From Thermoplasmata archaeon (lineage in GTDB: Archaea; Thermoplasmatota; JAKEGO01), in the NCBI GenBank assembly GCA_022615805.1, contig JAKEGO010000184.1, positions 1-10,090 of the forward strand: 10,090 nt of DNA, written 5' to 3'. Both the position numbers and the translations under genes were made by a program. Position 1 is the first letter of the stretch; each line of letters begins with the position of its first letter. The notes under the pieces were generated by a model. That model had not been told where the DNA came from. It was given only the letters and a program-made list of their open reading frames with translations, and did not search any database. Of the stretch, positions 1-7,130 are shown one piece after another.

Positions 1-478
1 CTGGCCGCGTAATGGACCTCGTGGTCGGTGCCGGTGTAGGCGGCGCAGGAGGAGATGTATACGATGCGGCCGTAGCCCGCCTCCTTCATCGCGGGGATGA
101 ACGCCCTGCACGTGAGGAAGGTGCCGGTCAGGTTCGTCGCGAGGATGCGGTTCCAGTCCGCGAGCGACAGCTCCCACGACTTGAGGTGCTGTGGATGCCC
201 GCGTTGTTGACGACGTGGTCGACCTTCCCGTACGAATCGAGCACCCGGTCCCTGAGGGCGATCACATCGTCCTCCACCGAGACGTCGGCGCGCACGATCT
301 CGGCGTCGCCCCCTGCGGCGCGAACCTCCTTCAGGGCCGCCCCGGCAGCCTTCGCGTGCTTCACGTAGGTGCCGACCACGATCGCGCCGCTCCTCGCCAT
401 TTCCAGGGCGATGCCCCGGCCGATGCCGCGCGAAGCGCCGGTCACGATGGCCACCCGTCCCTCGAGGTCGTAGCGCAT
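1..478 (-). pseudogene. Short-chain dehydrogenase/reductase, frameshifted and cut by the window edge
   Basis: This is a classical SDR-family NAD(P)-dependent oxidoreductase of unknown substrate, FabG-like in general appearance. From ATG at 478 the first 97 residues carry the Rossmann glycine motif TGASRGIG (residues 13-20) and the NNAG motif (91-94). After base 188 the frame breaks. From base 185 the homologous sequence continues in another frame as LKSWELSLADWNRIL, then NLTG, a VYISS segment holding the catalytic Ser, and HYAA holding the catalytic Tyr. The window ends before the catalytic Lys. Restoring one base near 186-187 gives normal SDR spacing between NNAG and the DW motif. ATG 478 is preferred over GTG 487 because GGTGA (484-488) lies five bases before it. 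The break is either a recent inactivation or a sequencing/assembly error; the intact sequence on both sides means I cannot tell which. Confidence 0.85.
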
Positions 479-510
479 GCGGGTCACCTGTCCTCCGAAC
501 GGCGTGATCC

Positions 511-520
511 CTAATTAACG
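511..520 (-). promoter_or_regulatory. Possible TATA element for the SDR gene
   Basis: On the minus strand an AT-rich GTTAATTAGG lies 33-42 bases upstream of the SDR ATG, in otherwise GC-rich sequence. It would place the transcript start roughly 10-15 bases before the start codon, which leaves room for the GGTGA Shine-Dalgarno site. The SDR gene could also be read from the rnf operon, since no clear terminator is visible in the 85 bases after rnfB. Confidence 0.4.
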
Positions 521-563
521 TTGATGGAGGCGCATGAATGGGGGGCATCGGCGGGGAAGCGGG

Positions 564-1373
564 TCACCTCGTCCCGATGATGACCTTCGCCGGGCACGCC
601 TCCACCGACGCCGGGACTGCGTCCCCGGGGATGACCGGCAGGGCGCGGGCGTCGTCCCACCTGACGCGCCCCTGCTCGTCCGCCTTGACGCACTTCCTGC
701 ACTTGATGCAGGCCTGCTCGCACCGCTCGCGGCCCGGGATGGGCAGGAGGGTGGTGTAGGAGCATCCGAGGAACTGGGCGGTGCTGGACGGCACGAGCTC
801 GATGATGCCGTGCGGGCATTCAGCGACGCAGAGGCCGCATCCGATGCACTTCTCCCGGTCGACGACCGCGACGTTCCTCTCCGGGTCGATCGTGTAGGCG
901 TCGTACGGGCAGACCCTCATGCAGTCGCCGAGGCCGAGGCATCCGAAGGGACACTTCTTCGCGCCGGCGTGGAGCTGCGCCGCGGCCTTGCATGTGCCGA
1001 TCCCCTTGTAGTCGACGATCTGCTCGCTCTTACCCACGCAGTGGACGACGGCCTTCAGGTCCATCGCGTCCGTTTCGAGCTTGAAGCCGAGCACCCGCTC
1101 GAGGTTGGCTACCGTTTCAGGGTCCTTGATGGCGGTCATGCACGGTGTCCTCCTGATGACCTCCGGATCCGCGGCCAAAGCCTGGGCGTAGCCAAAGCAG
1201 CCCGGCTGGCCGCAGGCGCCGCAGTTCATCCCCGGGAGGACGCCCGATATCTCGGCGGTGCGCCTCATCTCCTCGGTCTCCTGGGGCAGGACGCGGTTCG
1301 CGAAGAAAATGGCGATGCCCCATCCGAAACCGATGAGGGTCAGTATAACGATTATTAGCACGGTCACGAGCAT
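564..1373 (-). CDS. rnfB: RnfB, ferredoxin-like iron-sulfur subunit of the Rnf complex
   Basis: This subunit (269 residues) is the cytoplasmic electron-input subunit that takes electrons from ferredoxin. One N-terminal membrane anchor (about 2-25) is followed by the Fe-S domain with C51, C54, C59 and C78 (NCGACGQPGC motif). A double [4Fe-4S] ferredoxin domain follows: C141/C145/C151/C155, then C176/C179/C182/C186 (CIGCGLCVAECP). A last ferredoxin-like segment has C218, C222, C225, C228 and a lone C260-Pro. In clostridial-type long RnfB this last domain binds two clusters. Here the CP cysteine at about 232 is Asp and the remote CxxCxxC is absent, so probably one cluster remains. The ATG overlaps the rnfA stop by one base (TGATG). 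It is the last gene of the operon. Identification is firm; the cluster count is inferred. Confidence 0.96.
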   Translation of the reverse strand: MLVTVLIIVILTLIGFGWGIAIFFANRVLPQETEEMRRTAEISGVLPGMNCGACGQPGCFGYAQALAADPEVIRRTPCMTAIKDPETVANLERVLGFKLETDAMDLKAVVHCVGKSEQIVDYKGIGTCKAAAQLHAGAKKCPFGCLGLGDCMRVCPYDAYTIDPERNVAVVDREKCIGCGLCVAECPHGIIELVPSSTAQFLGCSYTTLLPIPGRERCEQACIKCRKCVKADEQGRVRWDDARALPVIPGDAVPASVEACPAKVIIGTR

Positions 1374-1948
1374 CAGACCATCCCCTTGAAGCCGAAGAAG
1401 AGGAGGCCGAGGATCATGGCGACGAGGAAGGCCACCGGCATCCCCCGGAAGCACCGGGGCACGTCGGCCAGCTCGATCCGCTCGCGGATGCCGGACATCA
1501 TGGCCAGGACGAGGGTGAAGCCGACGCCGCCGCCGGAGGCCGCAACGACGCTCTCGATCAGGTCGTAAGCCTCCGTGGCGTTGATGAAGGTGATGCCGAG
1601 GACCGCGCAGTTCGTCGTTATCAGCGGAAGGTAGATGCCGAAGGCGTTGTACACGGGGACGTTCGTCCTCTTGATCCACATCTCGACGATCTGGACGAGA
1701 GCCGCGATGACGAGGATGTAGAGGGTGTTGTTCATGTACTCGATGTCGTAAGGCTTCAGGATCCCGTAGAGCAGGAACCACGTGACGATGGAGGCGAGTA
1801 CCATCACGATGGTGACCGCGATGCCCATCATGAGGGCGTTCTCCAGCTTCTTCGAGACGCCGAAGAACGGGCATAGGCCCAGGAAGCGCGCCACGACGAA
1901 GTTGTTGATCAGCGCGAGTCCTATGAAGATCGAGATCAGGTTGCTCAT
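1373..1948 (-). CDS. rnfA: RnfA, membrane subunit of the Rnf complex
   Basis: RnfA (191 residues, normal length) is an integral membrane protein of about six helices. Together with the related RnfE it forms the ion-translocating core and shares a membrane-embedded [2Fe-2S] centre. The family cysteines are present: C26 in FLGLCPFFGVSKK and C114 in TTNCAVLG. The conserved NAFGIYLPLITTNC and RERIELADVP segments are also intact. A strong Shine-Dalgarno GGAGGTG (1956-1962) lies seven bases before the ATG. This is the only junction in the operon with a real gap: 142 bases separate it from rnfE. Its stop codon overlaps the rnfB start. Nothing in the protein looks degraded. Confidence 0.96.
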   Translation of the reverse strand: MSNLISIFIGLALINNFVVARFLGLCPFFGVSKKLENALMMGIAVTIVMVLASIVTWFLLYGILKPYDIEYMNNTLYILVIAALVQIVEMWIKRTNVPVYNAFGIYLPLITTNCAVLGITFINATEAYDLIESVVAASGGGVGFTLVLAMMSGIRERIELADVPRCFRGMPVAFLVAMILGLLFFGFKGMV

Positions 1949-1973
1949 GCCCGTTCACCTCCTTCAGCGGACG

Positions 1974-2000
1974 CCGGGAGACCGCCCGCAAAGCTCCCGG
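1974..2000 (-). other. Stem-loop just upstream of rnfA
   Basis: A perfect 7-bp inverted repeat, CCGGGAG (1974-1980) and CTCCCGG (1994-2000), encloses a 13-base loop. It lies about 12 bases upstream of the rnfA Shine-Dalgarno site. It has no T-tract, so it is not a typical intrinsic terminator. An RNA-processing or translation-tuning element is possible but unproven. Confidence 0.4.
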
Positions 2001-2024
2001 GCGAATGTGGAGGATCGCACCTTG

Positions 2025-2077
2025 GTCCCGATGCCGAGGGAACGGGCGAGAGCGCGGACTTCGGCAACCGCCGGGAC
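2025..2077 (-). other. Long imperfect hairpin in the rnfE-rnfA gap
   Basis: GTCCCG (2025-2030) pairs with CGGGAC (2072-2077), and TGCCGA (2032-2037) pairs with TCGGCA (2061-2066). This gives 12 base pairs with a 1/5-base internal bulge and a 23-base loop. It is the second structured element in the 142-base gap, starting 14 bases after the rnfE stop. It could stabilise or divide the operon transcript. Chance pairing in GC-rich DNA is not excluded. Confidence 0.4.
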
Positions 2078-2090
2078 GGCTTCGGGTCGT

Positions 2091-2864
2091 TCACTCGCAC
2101 TTCATCACCCCCAGGTAGCGGAACGTCGCGAGCAGCAGCGATATCACCAGGAACGCGCCCATCGGCAGGATGAATATCGCCATCGGGTAGTCGACGAGCC
2201 CCGGGACCTCGGCGATCCTGGCGCCGAAGACCTCGATCATCCCGGTGCCGAGCGTCTGCCTGATGGTCGAGACGAGGAGGATGGCCGCGAGGAACCCGAA
2301 GCCGATCCCGATTGCGTCGTAGAGCGAGCCCTTCACGCTGTTCTTCGACGCATATGCCTCCGCGCGGCCGAGGATGATGCAGTTCACGGTGATGAGCGGC
2401 ACGTAGATGCCCAGCGCCCGGCTCAGCGGCGGGACGAAGGCCTGCATCGACAGGTCGATTATGGTCACGAACGTCGCGATGATCACGATGAAGATGGGGA
2501 TGCGGACGATGTCGGGCACCCATTTGCGCACTGAAGCGATGATGATGTTGGACCCTATCAGGACGGACATCACCGCGGCGCTCATGCCGACGGCGTTGTC
2601 GATCGATGTGCTGACCGCGAGGGTCGGACAGAGGCCGAGGAAGAGGATGAAAACGGGATTCGTGGCCGTGATGCCCTTCTTCAGGGCGCCTACCAAGCCG
2701 TCCCCCTTCGCCCTCCCTCTGCTGGCGACCTCGCGAGCCTGCGCGTCGGTGAAGCACGTGTGGCAGATGTCGCTCCCCTCTTTCCTGGCACCGACGCCGC
2801 ATCCGGCGCATTTGCCGCCGGCGTCGGACACATGCTCGTGGGCCGGCCCCGGTCCCGCGCTCAT
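2091..2864 (-). CDS. rnfE: RnfE with an N-terminal four-cysteine (zinc-ribbon-like) extension
   Basis: RnfE (257 residues) is the membrane partner of RnfA in the ion-pumping core. The canonical part begins near residue 55 (LVGALKKGITATNPVFILF). It has family cysteines C79 in GLCPTLAVSTS and C162 in VNCIILGRAEAYASKN, and about six helices. The first 54 residues are extra. They are hydrophilic and carry C19-x2-C22-x11-C34-x2-C37, a pattern typical of a zinc ribbon or rubredoxin-like metal site. The usual family start is only a few residues before the NPVF motif. The start is well supported: GGAGGTG (2870-2876) lies five bases before the ATG, and the ATG overlaps the rnfG stop (TGATG). What the extension binds (Zn or Fe) and whether it takes part in electron flow is unknown. 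Confidence 0.96.
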   Translation of the reverse strand: MSAGPGPAHEHVSDAGGKCAGCGVGARKEGSDICHTCFTDAQAREVASRGRAKGDGLVGALKKGITATNPVFILFLGLCPTLAVSTSIDNAVGMSAAVMSVLIGSNIIIASVRKWVPDIVRIPIFIVIIATFVTIIDLSMQAFVPPLSRALGIYVPLITVNCIILGRAEAYASKNSVKGSLYDAIGIGFGFLAAILLVSTIRQTLGTGMIEVFGARIAEVPGLVDYPMAIFILPMGAFLVISLLLATFRYLGVMKCE

Positions 2865-3469
2865 CAGGTCACCTCCTGCATGGCCTTCAGGTCGTCGACG
2901 GTCGCGGAGACCGCATCCTGGATGGCATCGACGACGGCCCTCGAGCTGATGGTCGCCCCCGATATCGCGTCTATCTGTCCGCCGTCGTCAGTGAGAACGG
3001 CGTCCCCGGTAGCGAGCCCGTTGAACTGGTCCGTGAACTCCTCATCGGCGATCTTGGCGCCGAGGCCGGGCGTCTCGCTCTGCGTTAGGACCCTTATGCC
3101 GACGAGGGTTGGATCGTCGAGGTCAGGCTCGATGCCGATGAGCAGCTCGATGGCCCCACCGTAGCCGTCCCCCTCCGCGATGAAGGCGAAGCCGATGATC
3201 TCGTAATTCTCATCGATGCCATAGGGGTTCTCGACGGGGACGTCGGACCGCTCGAGGATGAAGTAGACGTCGTCCTTCTCCTCGTAATCGTCCATCCCCG
3301 GGAAGATCTTCTCGAGGAGGGCCTGCAGCTCCTTCTCGCGCGACTCCGCGATGAGGTCCCTGGTCACCGCATCGGTGATGGTGAGGGCGATGACCGCCAC
3401 AGCCACGACGATGGTGAGCCGGAACACCGGGAACATCTCCTTCATGTCGATGCCCTTCGTCCGCATCAT
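2864..3469 (-). CDS. rnfG: RnfG, covalent-FMN subunit of the Rnf complex
   Basis: RnfG (201 residues) is anchored by one N-terminal helix (about 15-33) and exposes an FMN-binding domain outside the cytoplasmic membrane. There a covalently bound FMN relays electrons. The flavinylation motif DAISGAT spans residues 167-173, with T173 the expected FMN-phosphoester threonine, followed by ISSRAVVDAI. The family segment TQSETPGLGAKI (129-140) is present. The linker at 57-90 is strongly acidic. A perfect GGAGGTG site (3475-3481) lies five bases before the ATG at 3469; a second ATG follows immediately. The ATG overlaps the rnfD stop by four bases. ApbE, encoded by the first gene of this operon, is the expected flavin transferase. 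Confidence 0.95.
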   Translation of the reverse strand: MMRTKGIDMKEMFPVFRLTIVVAVAVIALTITDAVTRDLIAESREKELQALLEKIFPGMDDYEEKDDVYFILERSDVPVENPYGIDENYEIIGFAFIAEGDGYGGAIELLIGIEPDLDDPTLVGIRVLTQSETPGLGAKIADEEFTDQFNGLATGDAVLTDDGGQIDAISGATISSRAVVDAIQDAVSATVDDLKAMQEVT

Positions 3470-4740
3470 GCCTTCACCTCCTCCTTCTTCTTAGGCCGGA
3501 CATATCCGTACGGCCTCGGGACGGTGTACCTGTCGATCAGCGGCGTGAAACCGTTCATGATCAGGATGGAGAACGCGACGCCCTCGGGCAGGCTCCCCCA
3601 CATGCGGATCGCCACGACGAGCGCGCCGGCGGAGGTGGCGAAGATCACCTTGCCGCGGTCCGTGAGCGGGGTTGTCACGTAGTCGGTGGCCATGAAGAAC
3701 GCGCCGAGCATGAGCCCGCCCGCCAGCACGTGGAAGACGACGTCCTCGCCAAGGGCGAACATGAGGGCGGTGACTGTGCCGATGAAGAATAGCGGGATGC
3801 GCCAGTTGATGACCCGGAGGGCCACGAGAAGGAGGCCGCCCATGAGGATCAGCATCGCCGATGTCTCGCCGAGGGAGCCGCCCGTGTTGCCGACGAACAT
3901 GTCCCAGTAGAGCGCGCCCTTGCTTCCCTCTCTGACGAACCCCTCGCCCAGCGGCGTCGCGCCGGCCACGGCGTCCGAGGTCGGCGAATCGACGGGAAGG
4001 ACCCACTCGGTCATCAGGCCGGCGAAGCTGACCGTCAGGAACGCCCTCCCCACCAGCGCCGGATTGAAGATGTTGTACCCGAGGCCGCCGAATGCCTCCT
4101 TCGCGATGGCGATGGCGACCGCCGCACCGATGGCCACAGCCCACAGAGGGAGCCTCGGTGGGAGGACGAGGGCGAGGAGCAGGCCGGTGACCACCGCGCT
4201 CCCGTCCATCACGAACGGCCTCTTCCGGAGCATCTTCGAGACGTATTCCACGAGTATGCAGGTCAGTACGCTGGTGACGATCATGAGGCCCGCGTAGACG
4301 CCGAAGTAGTGGATCGCGCCCACGGTGGGGAACATCAGCGCGAGGATGACGAGGTACATCATACCCTCCACGGATGTGCGGTCCTTCTCATGCGGGCTCG
4401 TCGAGACGATGAGGGTCTCCGCCGTCTGCCCTTCCCCGGTCGCATTGCCGTCCGTCCCAGCGGCTCCCTCGGGCGTTCCAGCCTTCGCGGCCGCGGCAGG
4501 CCGCTGCCCTCCCGCCTTCGTGGGTGTGTCTGCGATCCTCACACCGGCGGCCCGCGCTCCCTTCGCGCCCGGTGCAGCGACATCCCTCGCCGTCATGGAT
4601 CCATCCGCCTGCCTCCTCGCGGGTCCTTTCTCCCCTTCCGCGTGGCTCGTTTTCGAGACCGGCGCCTCGCCGCGAGCGCCCCTCGGTGCAGCCGCCGTCA
4701 TGCCACCGCCGTCCGTCGAGGGCATCCTGTCGGGCGTCAT
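3466..4740 (-). CDS. rnfD: RnfD, membrane flavin subunit with a long low-complexity N-terminal extension
   Basis: RnfD (424 residues; usual family size about 310-350) is a polytopic membrane subunit with a covalent FMN and part of the ion channel. The normal start is recognisable at about residue 108 (TLIVSTSPHEKDRTSVEGM). It is followed by multiple helices and the conserved GGLGYNIFNPALVGRAFL (218-235). The likely flavinylated threonine is T262 in DAVAGATPLG. The family usually has Ser or Thr where A259 stands, so flavinylation is probable but not certain. Residues 1-107 are Ala/Gly/Pro/Thr-rich, charged and without predicted membrane helices. The upstream start is supported by a GGTGAGG Shine-Dalgarno site and by the ATGA overlap with rnfC. 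Inside the extension, M6, M14 and M49 are alternative starts. Confidence 0.94.
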   Translation of the reverse strand: MTPDRMPSTDGGGMTAAAPRGARGEAPVSKTSHAEGEKGPARRQADGSMTARDVAAPGAKGARAAGVRIADTPTKAGGQRPAAAAKAGTPEGAAGTDGNATGEGQTAETLIVSTSPHEKDRTSVEGMMYLVILALMFPTVGAIHYFGVYAGLMIVTSVLTCILVEYVSKMLRKRPFVMDGSAVVTGLLLALVLPPRLPLWAVAIGAAVAIAIAKEAFGGLGYNIFNPALVGRAFLTVSFAGLMTEWVLPVDSPTSDAVAGATPLGEGFVREGSKGALYWDMFVGNTGGSLGETSAMLILMGGLLLVALRVINWRIPLFFIGTVTALMFALGEDVVFHVLAGGLMLGAFFMATDYVTTPLTDRGKVIFATSAGALVVAIRMWGSLPEGVAFSILIMNGFTPLIDRYTVPRPYGYVRPKKKEEVKA

Positions 4741-6056
4741 TTCGACCTCACCTTCCTTAGCTCGGCCTTTGCGAGCTTGATGTACTGGACGATGGGTATG
4801 CTGGCGGGGCAGGAGTAACTGCACGACCCGCACTCGATGCAGTCGTCGATGAAGTACTCGCCGCAGGACTCCCAGCGTTTGGCCTTGGCGAACTGGACGT
4901 ACATCGTCGGCATCAGGTCCATCGGGCAGTGGGATATGCACCTGGCGCACCTGATGCAGCCGCGCTCCGGCCTCTTGGTGTTGCGCTTGACGAGGATGCA
5001 GTTCGTTCCCTTGATGACGGGGGAATCGAACGAACACTGCGATATCCCCATCATGGGACCGCCGAAGATGACCTCGTTGGCCCCGATGGCCGGTCCGCCG
5101 CAGTGGTCGATGAGAGCCCTCGCCGGAGTTCCGAAGCGCACCATGAAGTTGCCTGGCCTCTCGACCATGCCGGCGACAGTCACGGCCCTCTCGACGAGCG
5201 GCCTACCCTCGATGACCGCGTCGTGGATGGCCTTCACGGTGCTCACGTTCTGCACTACGACCCCGACGTCAAGGGGAAGTCCCCCTATGGGCACCTCGCG
5301 GTCGAGGAGGTGCTGGACGAGCGTCTTCTCGCCGCCCATCGGGTAGCGGGTCGGCACTGCGACCACCTCGACGTGCTTCCCGGCCCTCGAGCTCGAGGCG
5401 AGCTCCGACATCTTCTCGATGGCGTCGGGCTTGTTCCCCTCGATGGCGAAGATGACCGTGGCGGGGACCAACTTCCGCATGACCTCGATCCCGGAGACGA
5501 TCTCGCGGCCGTACTCGAGCATCATCCGATGGTCGGATGTGATCCAAGGCTCGCACTCCGCGCCGTTGACGATGAGCGTGTCGATGGGCTTGTCCGCCGG
5601 TGGCTTCAGCTTGACGTGCGTCGGGAACGTCGCGCCGCCCATGCCGACGAGGCCGCCGTCCCATATCCTCTTCAGGATGTCATCCGTGGAGAGGTCCTTC
5701 AGCGATGCCTTCTTCAGCTCGACCCACTGGTCGCGACCGTCCGAATCGATCAGGACCACATCGACGGGCTTGCCGGAGGCGAAATGCACGTCCTGGGTTA
5801 TCTTCGACACCTTCCCGGAGACGGTCGCGTGTATGGGCGCGCTCACATAACCCCCTGCTTCGGCGATCACCTGGCCGGTCAGGACCTCCTCTCCGCGCTT
5901 GACCTTCAACTTCGAGGGTGCGCCGAGGTTCTGGGCGACCGGCAGGTGCACGACGCCGGGGAGCGGGAAACGCTCTATGCTCCTCCCGGAAGTGGCTTCC
6001 TTGCGGTATTCGGGGTGCACTCCCTTGCCTGGCAAGAGATGGTCGATGACGTTCAC
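4737..6056 (-). CDS. rnfC: RnfC, NADH/FMN and Fe-S subunit of the Rnf complex
   Basis: RnfC (439 residues) is the peripheral cytoplasmic subunit that exchanges electrons with NAD(H). A barrel-sandwich N-terminal domain (about 27-95) is followed by the glycine-rich GLVGMGGATFPT motif (135-146), the NADH/FMN-binding fold shared with NuoF. NGAECEPWITSDHRMMLE lies at 164-181, and an SLBB-like region is near 285-345. Two [4Fe-4S] motifs close the protein: C367/C370/C373/C377 and C406/C409/C412/C416. The start is GTG at 6054-6056, overlapping the apbE stop (GTGA) and preceded by GGTGG. The longer open frame upstream is only the shadow of apbE. The intact glycine motif favours NAD+ as the acceptor; no cytochrome gene is seen beside it. 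Confidence 0.96.
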   Translation of the reverse strand: MNVIDHLLPGKGVHPEYRKEATSGRSIERFPLPGVVHLPVAQNLGAPSKLKVKRGEEVLTGQVIAEAGGYVSAPIHATVSGKVSKITQDVHFASGKPVDVVLIDSDGRDQWVELKKASLKDLSTDDILKRIWDGGLVGMGGATFPTHVKLKPPADKPIDTLIVNGAECEPWITSDHRMMLEYGREIVSGIEVMRKLVPATVIFAIEGNKPDAIEKMSELASSSRAGKHVEVVAVPTRYPMGGEKTLVQHLLDREVPIGGLPLDVGVVVQNVSTVKAIHDAVIEGRPLVERAVTVAGMVERPGNFMVRFGTPARALIDHCGGPAIGANEVIFGGPMMGISQCSFDSPVIKGTNCILVKRNTKRPERGCIRCARCISHCPMDLMPTMYVQFAKAKRWESCGEYFIDDCIECGSCSYSCPASIPIVQYIKLAKAELRKVRSK

Positions 6057-7126
6057 GTTACCACCGTCCAATCGGGGTCCACCGGACCATGATAGTGATA
6101 GCCCGCCGAGGCGGTCACGTCGCCTCCCGCGGCCATGATGATGCCCTCTACCCCCCGGAGGGAGTTGAGGAGCGCGATGCCGTCCTCCGCCCCCATGACG
6201 AACGTCCCCGTCGCGAGCGCGTCGGCCCAGGTGCAATTGTCGGCGATGATGTGGCTCGACCAGCTCCGCTCGACGTCCCAGCCGGTCGCCGGATCCAGGA
6301 TGTGCCCCACCTTCTCTTCGGGGTCGTAGAACCTCCGGTAGTTGCCGGACCCCGCGATGGACGCGTTGACGAGGTCGACGGACGCATACCATTCGTCGGG
6401 GTCGGTCGGGTCCTCGAGAACGATGTGCCACGGTTTCCCATCGCTCCGCGTGCCGAGGACGGCGAGGTCGCCGCCGGCGTTGACGAGGGCGTTCTCGACG
6501 CCCCTCTCCCGCAGGAGAGCGATCGCCTGGTCCACAGCGTAACCCTTGGCGATCCCGTCAAGGGTCATCGACATGTCCTCCCTCTCGAAGGCGATGTAGG
6601 ACCCATCGGGCGCGACGTCGACCATGTCATACCCGATGAGGGGGAGCACGGCGTCGATCCTACTCTTCTGCTCCGTCTCGTTGAGTTCCCACATCTGAAG
6701 CTCCGCATCGGGGTCGTAACTCCATAGCCCGATGACGGGCATCACGGTAACGTCGAAGGCGCCGCCGGTGATCCGGCCGAACTCGAGCGAAAGGCGCACC
6801 AGGTCGAGCATCGTGGGGGACGGGGCGTCGATGCGGCCGTCGCGGTTGAGCCTGGAGAGCTCCGAGCCCTCCCGGTGGCGGGAGGCGACCGCTTCGATCT
6901 CCGCTATCCTTCCGAACGCCGCGTCGATGTGGTCCTCCGCCACGGTCTGCTTGCCGTGGACCTTGATCGTCACATAGGTCCCCATCAACGTCCGGGTCTC
7001 CGAGAAGGTGCCCGTCGGCTCCACGTACCGCAGGGCGTTCACGTAAGTGCCGGCGATTAGGACGAGCGCGAGGACGACCGTGAGGACGGCAGCGATAAGC
7101 CGGTCCCTTCCTGACGCGGAAACCAG
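6053..7126 (-). CDS. apbE: ApbE, FAD:protein FMN transferase, membrane-anchored
   Basis: ApbE uses FAD to attach FMN to a threonine of target proteins, here most likely RnfG and RnfD. From the proposed start it is 357 residues. One N-terminal helix (about 10-27) would anchor it with the catalytic domain outside the cytoplasm. Family motifs run in order: LMGTYVTIKVHG (47-58), SRHREGSELSRLN (82-94), DGIAKGYAVDQA (190-201), NALVNAGGDLAVLG (212-225), HILDPATGW (275-283) and ADALATGTFVMG (301-312). The frame has no ATG or TTG before the helix. GTG 7255 lacks a Shine-Dalgarno site and would add about 43 atypical residues. CTG 7124-7126 has GAGGTGG (7131-7137) four bases upstream. The start is therefore uncertain; the function is not. 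It opens the rnf operon. Confidence 0.93.
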   Translation of the reverse strand: MVSASGRDRLIAAVLTVVLALVLIAGTYVNALRYVEPTGTFSETRTLMGTYVTIKVHGKQTVAEDHIDAAFGRIAEIEAVASRHREGSELSRLNRDGRIDAPSPTMLDLVRLSLEFGRITGGAFDVTVMPVIGLWSYDPDAELQMWELNETEQKSRIDAVLPLIGYDMVDVAPDGSYIAFEREDMSMTLDGIAKGYAVDQAIALLRERGVENALVNAGGDLAVLGTRSDGKPWHIVLEDPTDPDEWYASVDLVNASIAGSGNYRRFYDPEEKVGHILDPATGWDVERSWSSHIIADNCTWADALATGTFVMGAEDGIALLNSLRGVEGIIMAAGGDVTASAGYHYHGPVDPDWTVVT

Positions 7127-7130
7127 TATC

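Noticed and set aside
534..1358. Plus-strand open frame of 274 codons
   Set aside because: It is antisense to rnfB and shows no recognisable domain; composition is typical of reverse-frame translation of GC-rich genes.
1945..2811. Minus-strand open frame spanning rnfE and the rnfE-rnfA gap
   Set aside because: It overlaps rnfE in another frame and has a His/Arg-rich composition. The rnfE frame itself carries all family motifs, so the gap is treated as non-coding.
4929..6092. Plus-strand open frame of 387 codons
   Set aside because: It is antisense to rnfC, which has complete Fe-S and glycine motifs; the composition is shadow-like and no promoter or ribosome site is seen.
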